A DNA stretch of 64,000 nt from Pararobbsia alpina (GTDB lineage: Bacteria > Pseudomonadota > Gammaproteobacteria > Burkholderiales > Burkholderiaceae): assembly GCF_902859895.1 (NCBI RefSeq), contig NZ_CADIKM010000028.1, forward strand, positions 1 through 64,000. Direction: 5' to 3'. The notes below the pieces were generated by a model. That model did not search any database and was not told the origin of the DNA. It was given only the letters and a program-made list of their open reading frames with translations. Positions within the stretch are counted from its first letter, which is position 1; each line of letters opens with the position of its first letter. Shown piece after piece: positions 36,085 through 44,935 of this stretch. A program made the position numbers and the translations under genes.

Positions 36085-36438
36085 TCAACTGCCGCGATAA
36101 GTGCTGTAGCTCCACGGCGACACGAGTAGTGGCACGTGGTAGTGCGCTTCGGCATCGGCAATGCCGAAGCGCAGGACGACCTCGTCGACGAAGGCGGGGT
36201 CCGGCAATGCGATGCCGCTTGCCGCGAAATAGGCCCCCGCCTGGAACACCAGTTCGTAGCGACCGGTCTTGAACGCCTCACCCTCGAGCAGAGGGGCATT
36301 GCAGCGTCCGTCGCTGTTCGTCGTCGTGCTGACGAGCCGCGTGCGCTCGTTCCCGTTCAGGCGAAAGAGTTCGACGAGAATGCCTCCACCTGGCTTGCCT
36401 TGAGCGGTGTCGAGTACGTGGGTGGTCAGTTTTCCCAT
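36085..36438 (-). CDS. uraH: 5-hydroxyisourate hydrolase
   Basis: A 117-residue transthyretin-related protein that hydrolyses 5-hydroxyisourate to OHCU. Signatures: LTTHVLDTAQGKPGGGILVE at the N-terminus (catalytic His), the Arg of DGRCNAPLL, HYHVPLLVSPWSYSTYRGS with the diagnostic C-terminal YRGS. Length is normal. First gene of the minus-strand uraH-puuD operon, divergent from the deaminase gene. Together with uraD it channels the unstable urate oxidation products. Confidence 0.95.
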   Translation of the reverse strand: MGKLTTHVLDTAQGKPGGGILVELFRLNGNERTRLVSTTTNSDGRCNAPLLEGEAFKTGRYELVFQAGAYFAASGIALPDPAFVDEVVLRFGIADAEAHYHVPLLVSPWSYSTYRGS

Positions 36439-36669
36439 TGCCTGTCCTTGAGCCTGTTGCGGAGTCGATTCATCCTGCGCCGACGATGCGACGTGCGGCC
36501 ATTGTATGAACGAACCCTATTGGGTGCGCATGAGATCGCGAAAATAATACGGGCGACATACTGGTGGATCGTGACATGGCCAGACCGGAATGGCGACTAT
36601 GTCGTCCGGCCGATTGCGGCAATCCCCAGGCTTCGGTACGGTAGCGGCTGGATCAACGAAGAGGCTGCC

Positions 36670-38061
36670 ATGGCGACCCCAACGACCGCGGGCACGAACG
36701 ACCGCAAACCCCGCACCCTGCTGGTCAGGAACGCGGCCCTGCTCGCGACGATGGACGCCGCGCGCCGCGAGATCCGCGGCGGGGGGCTCTATATCGAGGA
36801 CAACCGGATCGTCGCGGTCGGACCGAGCGCCGAGCTTCCTTCAGAAGCCGACGAGATCATCGATCTCAGCGGCCACGTGTTGATTCCGGGGCTCGTCAAT
36901 ACGCACCACCATATGTACCAGAGCCTGACACGGGTACTCCCGGCCGCGCAGGATGCCGAGCTGTTCGGCTGGCTGACGAACCTCTATGGCGTATGGTCGA
37001 GGCTCACGCCGGAAATGGTCGAAGTATCGACACAGACCGCGATGGCCGAGTTGCTGATGTCGGGTTGCACGACCTCGAGCGATCACCTGTATATCTATCC
37101 GAATGGCTGCCGCCTCGACCATAGCATCGAGGCTGCCGCACGCATCGGCATGCGCTTTCATGCGACGCGCGGCAGCATGAGCATCGGCCAGAGCGGCGGC
37201 GGCTTGCCGCCCGATTCCGTGGTGGAACGCGAGGACGCGATTCTCGCGGATACGCGCCGCGTGATCGAGGCGTACCACGACGATGGCCGCTACGCGATGC
37301 TGCGGGTCGCTGTCGGCCCCTGTTCGCCGTTCACGGTGAGCCAGGCCTTGATGCGCGAATCGGCGGCGCTCGCGCGCAGCTATGGAGTGAGGCTCCATAC
37401 GCACCTGGCCGAAAACGTCAACGACGTAGCTTACAGCCGGGAGAAATTCGGCATGTCGCCCGCCGAGTATGCGGAAGACACGGGCTGGATCGGCGACGAC
37501 GTCTGGCATGCGCATTGTGTTCATCTCGACGACGCGGGCATCGGGCTGTTCGCGCGTACCGGTACGGGAGTCGCGCACTGTCCGTGCTCGAACATGCGGC
37601 TTGCTTCGGGCATCGCGCCGGTGCGGCGCATGCGCGATGCAGGGGTGCCGGTCGGGCTTGGGGTCGACGGGTCGGCGTCCAACGACGGTGCGCAGATGGT
37701 CGGTGAAATGCGTCAGGCGATGCTGCTCCAGCGCGTCGGGTTCGGCCCCGATGCGATGAATGCGCGCGAGGCGCTCGAGATCGCGACGCTGGGCGGGGCG
37801 CGCGTGCTGGGTCGTGACGACATCGGCGCGCTCGCGCCCGGCATGGCCGCGGATTTTGCCGCTTTCGACCTGCGCGGGCTCGCCTTCGCCGGCGCTTTGC
37901 ATGACCCGCTCGCGGCGCTCGTGTTCTGTGCGAGTGCGCCGGCCGCATGGACCGTGGTCGACGGCAAGGTCGTGGTGCGGGAAGGGCGCCTCGAGACCGT
38001 CGAACTCGAGCCGCTCGTCGAGCGGCACAACCGTCTCGCACACGCGTTGGTGGCGGGCTAG
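36670..38061 (+). CDS. 8-oxoguanine/guanine-type deaminase (amidohydrolase)
   Basis: 463 residues of the amidohydrolase superfamily, AtzF/TrzN-like group that includes 8-oxoguanine deaminase. Metal ligands: LVNTHHHMYQSLTRVLPAAQ (HxH), THLAEN, VWHAHCVHLDD and GLGVDGSASNDGAQM. The sequence HHHMYQSLTR and CSNMRLASGIAPVRRM point to 8-oxoguanine deaminase, which makes urate directly; guanine deaminase is the alternative. This fits a role feeding PuuD. ATG 36670, GAAGAGG upstream. The 232-bp gap to uraH is a shared promoter region. Confidence 0.82.
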   Translation: MATPTTAGTNDRKPRTLLVRNAALLATMDAARREIRGGGLYIEDNRIVAVGPSAELPSEADEIIDLSGHVLIPGLVNTHHHMYQSLTRVLPAAQDAELFGWLTNLYGVWSRLTPEMVEVSTQTAMAELLMSGCTTSSDHLYIYPNGCRLDHSIEAAARIGMRFHATRGSMSIGQSGGGLPPDSVVEREDAILADTRRVIEAYHDDGRYAMLRVAVGPCSPFTVSQALMRESAALARSYGVRLHTHLAENVNDVAYSREKFGMSPAEYAEDTGWIGDDVWHAHCVHLDDAGIGLFARTGTGVAHCPCSNMRLASGIAPVRRMRDAGVPVGLGVDGSASNDGAQMVGEMRQAMLLQRVGFGPDAMNAREALEIATLGGARVLGRDDIGALAPGMAADFAAFDLRGLAFAGALHDPLAALVFCASAPAAWTVVDGKVVVREGRLETVELEPLVERHNRLAHALVAG

Positions 38062-38074
38062 GCGTGTGTTGCGT

Positions 38075-39016
38075 TCAGAGTGTCGGGGCGGTCTCGCTGA
38101 GGCCGCGCATCGTATCGCTGACGAGCCCGCGCAGCCAGCGGACTTCGTCTGAATAGTGGCACCGCTCGTGCCAGAGTTGGTAGTACTGCATGGGCGGAAA
38201 GTCGAGCGGTGCCGGCAGGACACTCAACGGCAGCATTTTCGCGTAGTGCTCGGCGAAAACTCGCGTGGTCGTGAAAAGCAGATCCGAGCGGGCAAGCACA
38301 TAGGGCGCGACGTTGAAGTAGGGCAGTGTGACGACGACATTGCGCTTGAGCCGTTCGCGTGCAAGATGCACATCGATCGCACCCCGTTGGCCGACCGAAT
38401 AGGGCGTGGGGGCCAGGTGAGGCGCACTCAGGTATTGCTCGAGCGTCAGCGCGCCGCGCCGCGCGAGCGGATGCGTGTTGCTCATCAGGCAGACGATCTC
38501 GTCGACGAACAGGTTCGACAGATGAAGCTGTTCCGGCGGTTCGGGCCAGTTGCCGATGACAATGTCGAGCTTGCCCTCCTCGAGCGCGAGCTCGTAGTCG
38601 AACGAAGGCCCAAGCGAGTGAAACTCGAGTGTCGCGGCAGGGGCGGCTTCGCGAAAGCGTTCGACGACACTCGGTACGAACAGCGCATTCAGGTAATCGG
38701 GGCAGCCGATCCGGAACGCGCGGATCGAGGTTGTCGGATCGAAGTCGTGCTGCTGGAAGCGGATGCGCTCGATTTCACGCAGCGCGTTCTGCACCGGCTC
38801 GAGCAGGCGCAGCCCGTATTCGGTCGGCACCATGCCGGACTTTCCGCGCACGAGCAGGGGGTCGCCCGTGATATCGCGCAGCCGACGCAAGGCAGCGCTG
38901 ATGGCCGGTTGAGACTGGTTCAACTTGACGGCGGCGCGCGTGACGCTGCGCTCCATCAACAGGGTGTTCATGACGCGCAGCAAATACGTGTCGATTGCTT
39001 CGCGCTGCTGGCTCAT
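38075..39016 (-). CDS. LysR-family regulator, probable purine-pathway control
   Basis: A 313-residue LTTR. HTH: DTYLLRVMNTLLMERSVTRA to NQSQPAISAALRRLRDITGD, effector domain from SIRAFRIGCPDYLNALFVPS with DIVIGNWPEPPEQL. This layout resembles PecT/NodD-like LTTRs. ATG 39016 is used because the upstream in-frame region (to 39109) lacks conservation. The gene converges on the deaminase and is divergent from the ABC transporter, so it probably senses a purine or urate and controls import and degradation (inference). Confidence 0.88.
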   Translation of the reverse strand: MSQQREAIDTYLLRVMNTLLMERSVTRAAVKLNQSQPAISAALRRLRDITGDPLLVRGKSGMVPTEYGLRLLEPVQNALREIERIRFQQHDFDPTTSIRAFRIGCPDYLNALFVPSVVERFREAAPAATLEFHSLGPSFDYELALEEGKLDIVIGNWPEPPEQLHLSNLFVDEIVCLMSNTHPLARRGALTLEQYLSAPHLAPTPYSVGQRGAIDVHLARERLKRNVVVTLPYFNVAPYVLARSDLLFTTTRVFAEHYAKMLPLSVLPAPLDFPPMQYYQLWHERCHYSDEVRWLRGLVSDTMRGLSETAPTL

Positions 39017-39074
39017 CGGGTTCTCCGCATGCTTCGGGTTTATACGCGCTGGCTGATGTGTGTGGGGTGTAACT

Positions 39075-39090
39075 ATATTGCTTCTAATAT
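39075..39090. promoter_or_regulatory. candidate LysR operator
   Basis: ATATT-GCTTCT-AATAT, a perfect 5-bp inverted repeat with 6-bp spacer, 59 bp upstream of the LysR start and in the 251-bp region shared with the transporter operon. AT-rich symmetric sites of this size are typical for LTTRs. Confidence 0.4.
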
Positions 39091-39267
39091 GCCGAAAAAT
39101 TGCCGTCAAGCGCGGACAGGGCTTTGTGGAGCTATCGGCCTTCGCTGTCTCATCGGCACCGAAGCTCGACGGGCCGGGATTTTAACGGGCTCGACGCGCT
39201 GCGGCAAATTCGGTATTGTCGCTCGCAAAGGACGAAGGCTAACGCGCCCACATCGAACGAGAAGCGA

Positions 39268-40842
39268 ATGAAACAACCTGTCGAACAACGCGCGGCTGAG
39301 TTGGCTCGCCTGGAGCTGATCGGGATCACCAAGCAGTACCCGGCTGTGCTCGCGAACGACAATGTGTCGCTGGTCGTCAAGCCCGGCGAGATTCATGCCG
39401 TGCTCGGCGAGAACGGCGCAGGCAAGAGCACGTTGATGAAGATCATCTACGGCGCGGTGCATCCCGACGCCGGCGAGATCATCTGGGATGGCGAGACGGT
39501 CTCGATCCCGACCCCTTCCGCCGCGCGCCGGCTCGGCATCGGTATGGTGTTTCAGCACTTCTCGCTGTTCGAGACGCTGACCGTGACCGAGAACATCGCG
39601 CTCGCGCTCGATCAGCCTTTCGACCTCAAGGCGCTGGCGACCCGCGTGCGCGAGGTTTCCGCCGAGTATGGCCTCGATGTCGATCCACAGCGTCATGTGC
39701 ACAGCCTCACGGTCGGCGAACGCCAGCGAGTCGAGATCGTGCGATGCCTGCTTCAGGATCCGCGCTTGCTGATCATGGACGAACCGACCTCGGTGCTGAC
39801 CCCGCAGGCCGTTCGCAAGCTCTTCGGCACCTTGCGGCGTCTTGCGTCCGAAGGGCGCAGCATTCTCTACATCAGCCACAAGCTCGACGAAATCCAGGAG
39901 CTCTGCACCAATGCGACCGTGATGCGCGCCGGCCGAGTGACCGGCCGCGTCGATCCGCGCGGCGAAACACCGGCCAGGCTCGCGACACTGATGGTTGGCC
40001 ATGCATTGCCCGACTACCAGCGCAAGACGCATGCGCGTGGTGAAACGCTGCTCGCCGTCGACAAGCTCACGTTGCCGAGTATCGATCCATTCGGGACATC
40101 GCTGCGCGATGTGTCCTTCGAGGTGAAGGCGGGGGAAATCCTCGGCATTGCGGGCGTCTCGGGCAATGGGCAGGCCGAGTTGTTGTCGGTGCTCTCGGGC
40201 GAGACGCGCTCGGCGCAGGCCCAGTCGGTACGCCTGCTAGGTAAGCCAATCGGCCGCATGAGTGCGAATGCGCGTCGCTCGCTTGGTTTTGCGTTTGTGC
40301 CCGAAGAACGCCTGGGCCGCGGCGCGGTACCCTCGCTCCCGCTGTCGGACAACGCCTTGTTGACCGCCCACCGGCAGGGCATGGTGCGTGGAGGCTGGCT
40401 TAACCACAAGGCGATGCGCGCGTTTGCGAAGCGCTGCATCGACGCCTTCGATGTGCGGTGCGGCGGCACCGAGGCCGTTGCGCAAAGCCTGTCGGGCGGC
40501 AATCTGCAGAAGTTCATCGTCGGACGCGAACTGCTCCTGGCGCCGCGCGTGCTGGTTGTCGCCCAGCCGACCTGGGGCGTCGATGTCGGCGCGGCAGCCT
40601 TCATTCGCCAACAGTTGCTCGACCTGGCCGCACGCGGTGCCGCCATTCTCGTGGTCTCCGAAGAGCTCGATGAGCTGCTCGAGATCAGTGATCGGATCGC
40701 CGTGATCGCGCGTGGCAAGCTCTCGCCGATCCGCGAAACGCGAGACACGAACGCCGAGCAGATCGGGCTGTGGATGGCCGGTCTGTTCGACACGGCCGCG
40801 CAGCCGGCCGCTGAGGCCCAACACATCGCCGCCAACGCCTGA
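39268..40842 (+). CDS. ABC transporter ATP-binding protein (nucleoside/purine type)
   Basis: A 524-residue protein with two ABC domains fused, as in sugar/nucleoside (RbsA/NupO-like) systems. First domain: Walker A LGENGAGKSTLMK, signature LTVGERQRVE, Walker B LLIMDEPTSVLTPQ. Second domain: GIAGVSGNGQAELL (degenerate Walker A), LSGGNLQKFIVGRE, and VVAQPTWGVDVGA in the Walker B region. The degenerate second site is normal for the class. ATG 39268 follows AGAAGCG. First gene of an operon with two permeases. Confidence 0.9.
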   Translation: MKQPVEQRAAELARLELIGITKQYPAVLANDNVSLVVKPGEIHAVLGENGAGKSTLMKIIYGAVHPDAGEIIWDGETVSIPTPSAARRLGIGMVFQHFSLFETLTVTENIALALDQPFDLKALATRVREVSAEYGLDVDPQRHVHSLTVGERQRVEIVRCLLQDPRLLIMDEPTSVLTPQAVRKLFGTLRRLASEGRSILYISHKLDEIQELCTNATVMRAGRVTGRVDPRGETPARLATLMVGHALPDYQRKTHARGETLLAVDKLTLPSIDPFGTSLRDVSFEVKAGEILGIAGVSGNGQAELLSVLSGETRSAQAQSVRLLGKPIGRMSANARRSLGFAFVPEERLGRGAVPSLPLSDNALLTAHRQGMVRGGWLNHKAMRAFAKRCIDAFDVRCGGTEAVAQSLSGGNLQKFIVGRELLLAPRVLVVAQPTWGVDVGAAAFIRQQLLDLAARGAAILVVSEELDELLEISDRIAVIARGKLSPIRETRDTNAEQIGLWMAGLFDTAAQPAAEAQHIAANA

Positions 40843-40848
40843 GATCCC

Positions 40849-41955
40849 ATGAATTTTCCCTACCAACTCGAAGCGCGTGTCGCTCCTTCGCGGGCCATGC
40901 AGTTCGCCGTGCCGCTGGTCGCACTCGCGCTCACGCTCGTGATCGGCTGGCTGATCTTCGGCCTCGTCGGGCGCGATCCCGGCGTCGCGATGAAAGCGTT
41001 TTTCATCGACCCGATCTCGACGCGCAGCGGCCTCGCCGAACTCCTGCTCAAGGCCTCGCCGCTCTGCCTGATCGGCTTGGGTCTCGCCATCGGCTACCGC
41101 GCGAACGTCTGGAACATCGGTGCCGAAGGACAGATGCTCGTCGGCGGTATTTGCGCCGCCGGCGTTGCGATTCATATCGACAATGACAGCGGCTGGTGGC
41201 TGCTGCCGCTGATGATGCTCGCCGGTGTCATCGGAGGCATGCTCTGGGCCGCGGTGCCCGCCTTTCTGAAGACGCGCTTCAATACGAACGAGACGCTCGT
41301 GAGCCTGATGCTCACGTATGTGGCCACGCAGTTGCTGATCTATCTGGTCAGCGGTCCGTGGCGCGATCCGAACGGCATGAACTTCCCCCTGTCACAGTCG
41401 TTCACCGACGACGCGCTGTTCCCGCGACTCTATGCGGGCTTTCACTGGATGTTCTGGAAGGGCACGCGAATCAATGCGTCCGTATTGGTCACGCTGATCG
41501 CGATTCCCATTACATGGGCGTACATGAAAAAGAGCTTTGCCGGCTTCAAGATGAATGTCGGCGGCTTGGCACCGCTCGCCGCGCGTTACGCGGGGTTTTC
41601 GGATGCGCGAACCATCTGGTCGGCGCTGCTGATCAGCGGGGCGACCGCCGGTCTCGCGGGTGTCTCCGAGATCGCCGGGCCGGTCGGTCAGCTTCAGTCG
41701 ACGTGGTCGCCCGGCTACGGTTTCACCGCGATCATCTGCGTGTTTGTCGGGCGGCTCCATCCGGTCGGCATCACGCTTGCGAGTCTGCTGATGGCCTTGC
41801 TCTACCTGGGTGGCGAGTCGGTCCAGATCTCCCTGCAACTGCCACAGGCGATCAGTGGCGTGTTCCAGGGCCTGCTGCTCTTTTCGCTGCTGGGCTGCGA
41901 TCTGTTCGTCAACTACCGCGTGCGCCGCCGTGTGGCGACCGGACTCGCGCACTGA
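40849..41955 (+). CDS. ABC transporter permease (NupP/YufP-like)
   Basis: A 368-residue BPD_transp_2 family permease with about ten membrane segments. Typical stretches: LLLKASPLCLIGLGLAIGYR, NVWNIGAEGQMLVGGICAAG, RFNTNETLVSLMLTYVATQL and SPGYGFTAIICVFVGRLHPV. These match the larger permease of BMP-dependent nucleoside/purine importers. It starts 6 bp after the ATPase stop. Likely partner of the next gene in a heterodimeric channel. Confidence 0.92.
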   Translation: MNFPYQLEARVAPSRAMQFAVPLVALALTLVIGWLIFGLVGRDPGVAMKAFFIDPISTRSGLAELLLKASPLCLIGLGLAIGYRANVWNIGAEGQMLVGGICAAGVAIHIDNDSGWWLLPLMMLAGVIGGMLWAAVPAFLKTRFNTNETLVSLMLTYVATQLLIYLVSGPWRDPNGMNFPLSQSFTDDALFPRLYAGFHWMFWKGTRINASVLVTLIAIPITWAYMKKSFAGFKMNVGGLAPLAARYAGFSDARTIWSALLISGATAGLAGVSEIAGPVGQLQSTWSPGYGFTAIICVFVGRLHPVGITLASLLMALLYLGGESVQISLQLPQAISGVFQGLLLFSLLGCDLFVNYRVRRRVATGLAH

Positions 41956-41994
41956 TCAATGCGCTTCGAATACTGAGACGAAGGAAATCCCCTC

Positions 41995-42924
41995 ATGAAT
42001 CTGGGTCCGATCACAGCGCTGACGGCGAGCGCCGTCGTTGCCGCGATTCCGCTGATGCTCGCCGGTCTCGGCGAGCTGATTACCGAGAAGTCCGGCGTGC
42101 TCAATCTGGGCGTCGAAGGCATGATGCTGATGGGTGCGGTCACCGGCTACGCGATCACGACGATCACCGGCAATCCCTGGATCGGCCTCGTGGCCGGTGC
42201 GGGGGCCGGGCTGCTGATGTCCGCGCTGTTCGGCGTGCTGACCCTGACGCTGCTCGCGAACCAGGTGGCCACCGGCCTGTCGCTGACGATCTTCGGCATC
42301 GGCCTGTCAGCATATGTCGGCAAGCCCTATACATCGGCCTCGATCCCGATCTCGATCGGTGCGATGCCGATACCCGGCCTGAGCAGGATTCCGGTTCTCG
42401 GGCCGGCGGTCTTTTCGCTGACGCCGGTCGACTACCTGACTTTCCTGCTGTTCATCGTGGTCGGCTGGTTTCTCTACCGGACTCGTGCGGGCCTCGTGCT
42501 GCGCGCGGTCGGCGAGTCGCCGGCCGTCGCGCACTCGGTCGGTCACCCCGTGGTGGCGGTGCGTTATGGCGCGACGCTGTTCGGCGGCCTGATGTCGGGC
42601 CTGGCCGGCGCTTACTACTCGATCATCAACCTGCACACGTGGCAGGAGAACATCACGGCCGGCCGTGGCTGGATCGCGCTCGCGCTGGTCGTGTTCGCGA
42701 CCTGGCGGCCGGGCCGCCTGATCATCGGCGCGCTGCTGTTCGGCGTCGTGATGGCCCTGCAGTTCTACGCACAGGGGATCGGCATCGCCATCCCGACACA
42801 ATGGCTTGCGATGCTGCCTTACCTCGCGACGGTCGTGGTGCTGGTCATCATCTCGCGCAATCCGACCACGATCAAACTCAATTCGCCGGCCTCACTCGGC
42901 AAGCCCTTTTTTGCGAGCAATTGA
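41995..42924 (+). CDS. ABC transporter permease (NupQ/YufQ-like)
   Basis: A 309-residue BPD_transp_2 permease, the smaller partner: [38 protein letters not shown], then [20 protein letters not shown] and [29 protein letters not shown] precedes ATG 41995. The binding lipoprotein of the BMP family that normally belongs to such operons is not found before or after these genes; the next gene is an unrelated ABC-F protein. Confidence 0.92.
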   Translation: MNLGPITALTASAVVAAIPLMLAGLGELITEKSGVLNLGVEGMMLMGAVTGYAITTITGNPWIGLVAGAGAGLLMSALFGVLTLTLLANQVATGLSLTIFGIGLSAYVGKPYTSASIPISIGAMPIPGLSRIPVLGPAVFSLTPVDYLTFLLFIVVGWFLYRTRAGLVLRAVGESPAVAHSVGHPVVAVRYGATLFGGLMSGLAGAYYSIINLHTWQENITAGRGWIALALVVFATWRPGRLIIGALLFGVVMALQFYAQGIGIAIPTQWLAMLPYLATVVVLVIISRNPTTIKLNSPASLGKPFFASN

Positions 42925-43034
42925 GCTCGTGAGGCGAAGATGACTCGGCGATGACGCAACGGGGGCTGAGGGTAGGTCCCCGAAATGCTAAAATCGCAGA
43001 CTTTCCCAGTTATCTCTTCCAAAGGGCGCGCGCA

Positions 43035-44630
43035 GTGCTGTCTACCGCCAATATCACGATGCAATTCGGGGCCAAACCCCTGTTCGAAAACATTTCGGTC
43101 AAATTCGGCGAGGGCAACCGCTACGGGCTGATCGGCGCGAACGGGTGCGGCAAGTCGACGTTCATGAAAATCCTCGGCGGCGACCTCGAAGCCAGCGGGG
43201 GCAACGTCATGCTCGACCCGAACGTGCGCCTGGGCAAGCTGAAGCAGGACCAGTTCGGCTACGAAGACATGCGCGTGCTCGACGTCGTGATGATGGGCCA
43301 CACCGAGATGTGGAAGGCGATGTCCGATCGCGACGCGATCTATGCCGACCCGGACGCGACCGACGACGACTATATGCGCGCGGCCGACCTCGAGGCGAAG
43401 TTCGCCGAATACGACGGCTACACGGCCGAAGCGCGCGCCGGGGAACTGCTGCTGGGCGTGGGCATTCCGATCGACCAGCACGCGGGCACGATGAGCGACG
43501 TCGCACCAGGCTGGAAGCTGCGCGTGCTGCTCGCCCAGGCGCTGTTCTCGAATCCGGACGTGCTCCTGCTCGACGAACCGACCAATAACCTCGACATCAA
43601 TACGATCCGCTGGCTCGAAGATGTGCTGAACCAGCGCAATTCGACGATGATCATCATTTCGCACGATCGACACTTCCTGAACCAGGTCTGCACGCATATG
43701 GCGGACATGGACTACGGTACGCTGAAGGTCTACCCGGGTAACTACGACGACTATATGCTCGCGTCGGCCCAGGCACGCGAGCGGCAGATCAGCGCGAACA
43801 CGAAGGCGAAGGAGCGCGTCGCCGAGTTGCAGGACTTCGTGCGCCGCTTTTCGGCGAACAAGTCGAAAGCGCGCCAGGCCACCAGCCGCGCGAAGCAGAT
43901 CGAGAAAATCAAGGTCGAGGACGTCAAGCCTTCATCGCGCCAGAATCCGTTTATCCGCTTCGAGATGGAAAAGAAGCTGCACAATCTCGCCGTGTCCGGC
44001 GAGCAGATGCGCAAGACTTACGAGCGCACGATTTTCTCGAATCTCGACCTGACCGTGCAGGCTGGCGAGAAGATCGCGATCATCGGTGAGAACGGTGCGG
44101 GCAAGACGACGTTGCTGCGCTCGCTGCTGGGTGCCGTGCCGATCGACGGCGGTTCGATCAAGTGGGCCGAGAATGCGAACGTCGGTTACATGCCGCAGGA
44201 CACCTACGAAGAGTTTCCCAACGATGTGACGCTGACCGACTGGATCCAGCGTTTCACGCAGGAAGGCGACGACGACCAGATGGTGCGCGGCACCCTCGGG
44301 CGCCTGCTGTTCGGCGGTGACGATGTGCGCAAGTCGGTCAAGGTGCTGTCAGGCGGTGAAAAGGGCCGCATGATCTTCGGCAAGCTGATGCTCGGCCGGC
44401 ACAATGTGCTGATGATGGACGAGCCGACCAATCACATGGACATGGAGTCGATCGAGTCGCTGCAGATCGCGCTCGAACGGTTCGACGGCACGCTGGTGTT
44501 CGTGTCGCACGACCGCGAGTTCGTCAACGGACTGGCTTCGCGGATCATCGAAGTGCGCAACAACGGCAAGGTCAACGACTACCACGGCAGCTACGAGGAC
44601 TACCTGCAGAGCCAGGGTATCGACTCCTAG
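43035..44630 (+). CDS. ABC-F ATPase (YbiT-like)
   Basis: 531 residues from GTG 43035 ([20 protein letters not shown]); AAAGGG lies about 12 bp upstream. There are two ABC domains and no membrane segments: Walker [15 protein letters not shown] and [14 protein letters not shown], Walker [21 protein letters not shown] and [19 protein letters not shown], with the P-site linker between ([20 protein letters not shown]). ABC-F proteins act on ribosomes as translation factors. The order and length match the YbiT/EttA branch. Its stop codon overlaps that of the DUF1289 gene on the other strand. Confidence 0.92.
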   Translation: MLSTANITMQFGAKPLFENISVKFGEGNRYGLIGANGCGKSTFMKILGGDLEASGGNVMLDPNVRLGKLKQDQFGYEDMRVLDVVMMGHTEMWKAMSDRDAIYADPDATDDDYMRAADLEAKFAEYDGYTAEARAGELLLGVGIPIDQHAGTMSDVAPGWKLRVLLAQALFSNPDVLLLDEPTNNLDINTIRWLEDVLNQRNSTMIIISHDRHFLNQVCTHMADMDYGTLKVYPGNYDDYMLASAQARERQISANTKAKERVAELQDFVRRFSANKSKARQATSRAKQIEKIKVEDVKPSSRQNPFIRFEMEKKLHNLAVSGEQMRKTYERTIFSNLDLTVQAGEKIAIIGENGAGKTTLLRSLLGAVPIDGGSIKWAENANVGYMPQDTYEEFPNDVTLTDWIQRFTQEGDDDQMVRGTLGRLLFGGDDVRKSVKVLSGGEKGRMIFGKLMLGRHNVLMMDEPTNHMDMESIESLQIALERFDGTLVFVSHDREFVNGLASRIIEVRNNGKVNDYHGSYEDYLQSQGIDS

Positions 44631-44824
44631 ACTTTGCGAAGGAACCGCATCGCGGTTCCTTCCCTGACAATCCGGTCCCAGATGGCGCGCTTTTCCTCGT
44701 CGCTGAGGAAGACCCAGTTCGATACTTCGACCGCGGTGCGCCCGCATCCTTTGCAGACTTCGTCGAACAGCGTCGAGCAGACACCGATGCAGGGGCTGTC
44801 CGGGAGGTCGTGCAGGTTAGACAT
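44627..44824 (-). CDS. DUF1289 family protein
   Basis: A 65-residue DUF1289 protein with the four-Cys motif of the family: [28 protein letters not shown]. It may bind zinc or an Fe-S cluster; the function is unknown. ATG 44824 is used because family similarity starts there ([12 protein letters not shown]). The last ten codons contain a perfect hairpin listed separately. Confidence 0.88.
   Translation of the reverse strand: MSNLHDLPDSPCIGVCSTLFDEVCKGCGRTAVEVSNWVFLSDEEKRAIWDRIVREGTAMRFLRKV
44639..44661. terminator. hairpin between convergent genes, inside the DUF1289 CDS
   Basis: AAGGAACCGC-ATC-GCGGTTCCTT, a perfect 10-bp stem with a 3-nt loop, starts 9 bp after the ABC-F stop codon. There is no T-run, so termination may need other factors. 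On the minus strand it codes for the end of the DUF1289 protein. Confidence 0.55.
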
Positions 44825-44935
44825 GGGGCGCTTCGTCAAGGGGCTGGCCGGAATCCGGCAAGACCCAATTATACGAAATGGGAGACCAGGCCGCCGTGCA
44901 CGCGATGCAGTCACGCGCTCCCAATCTTCCAATCC

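Noticed and set aside
36841-38223. 460-codon ORF antisense to the deaminase
   Set aside because: The plus-strand frame has clear amidohydrolase motifs; the antisense frame is Arg/His-rich with none.
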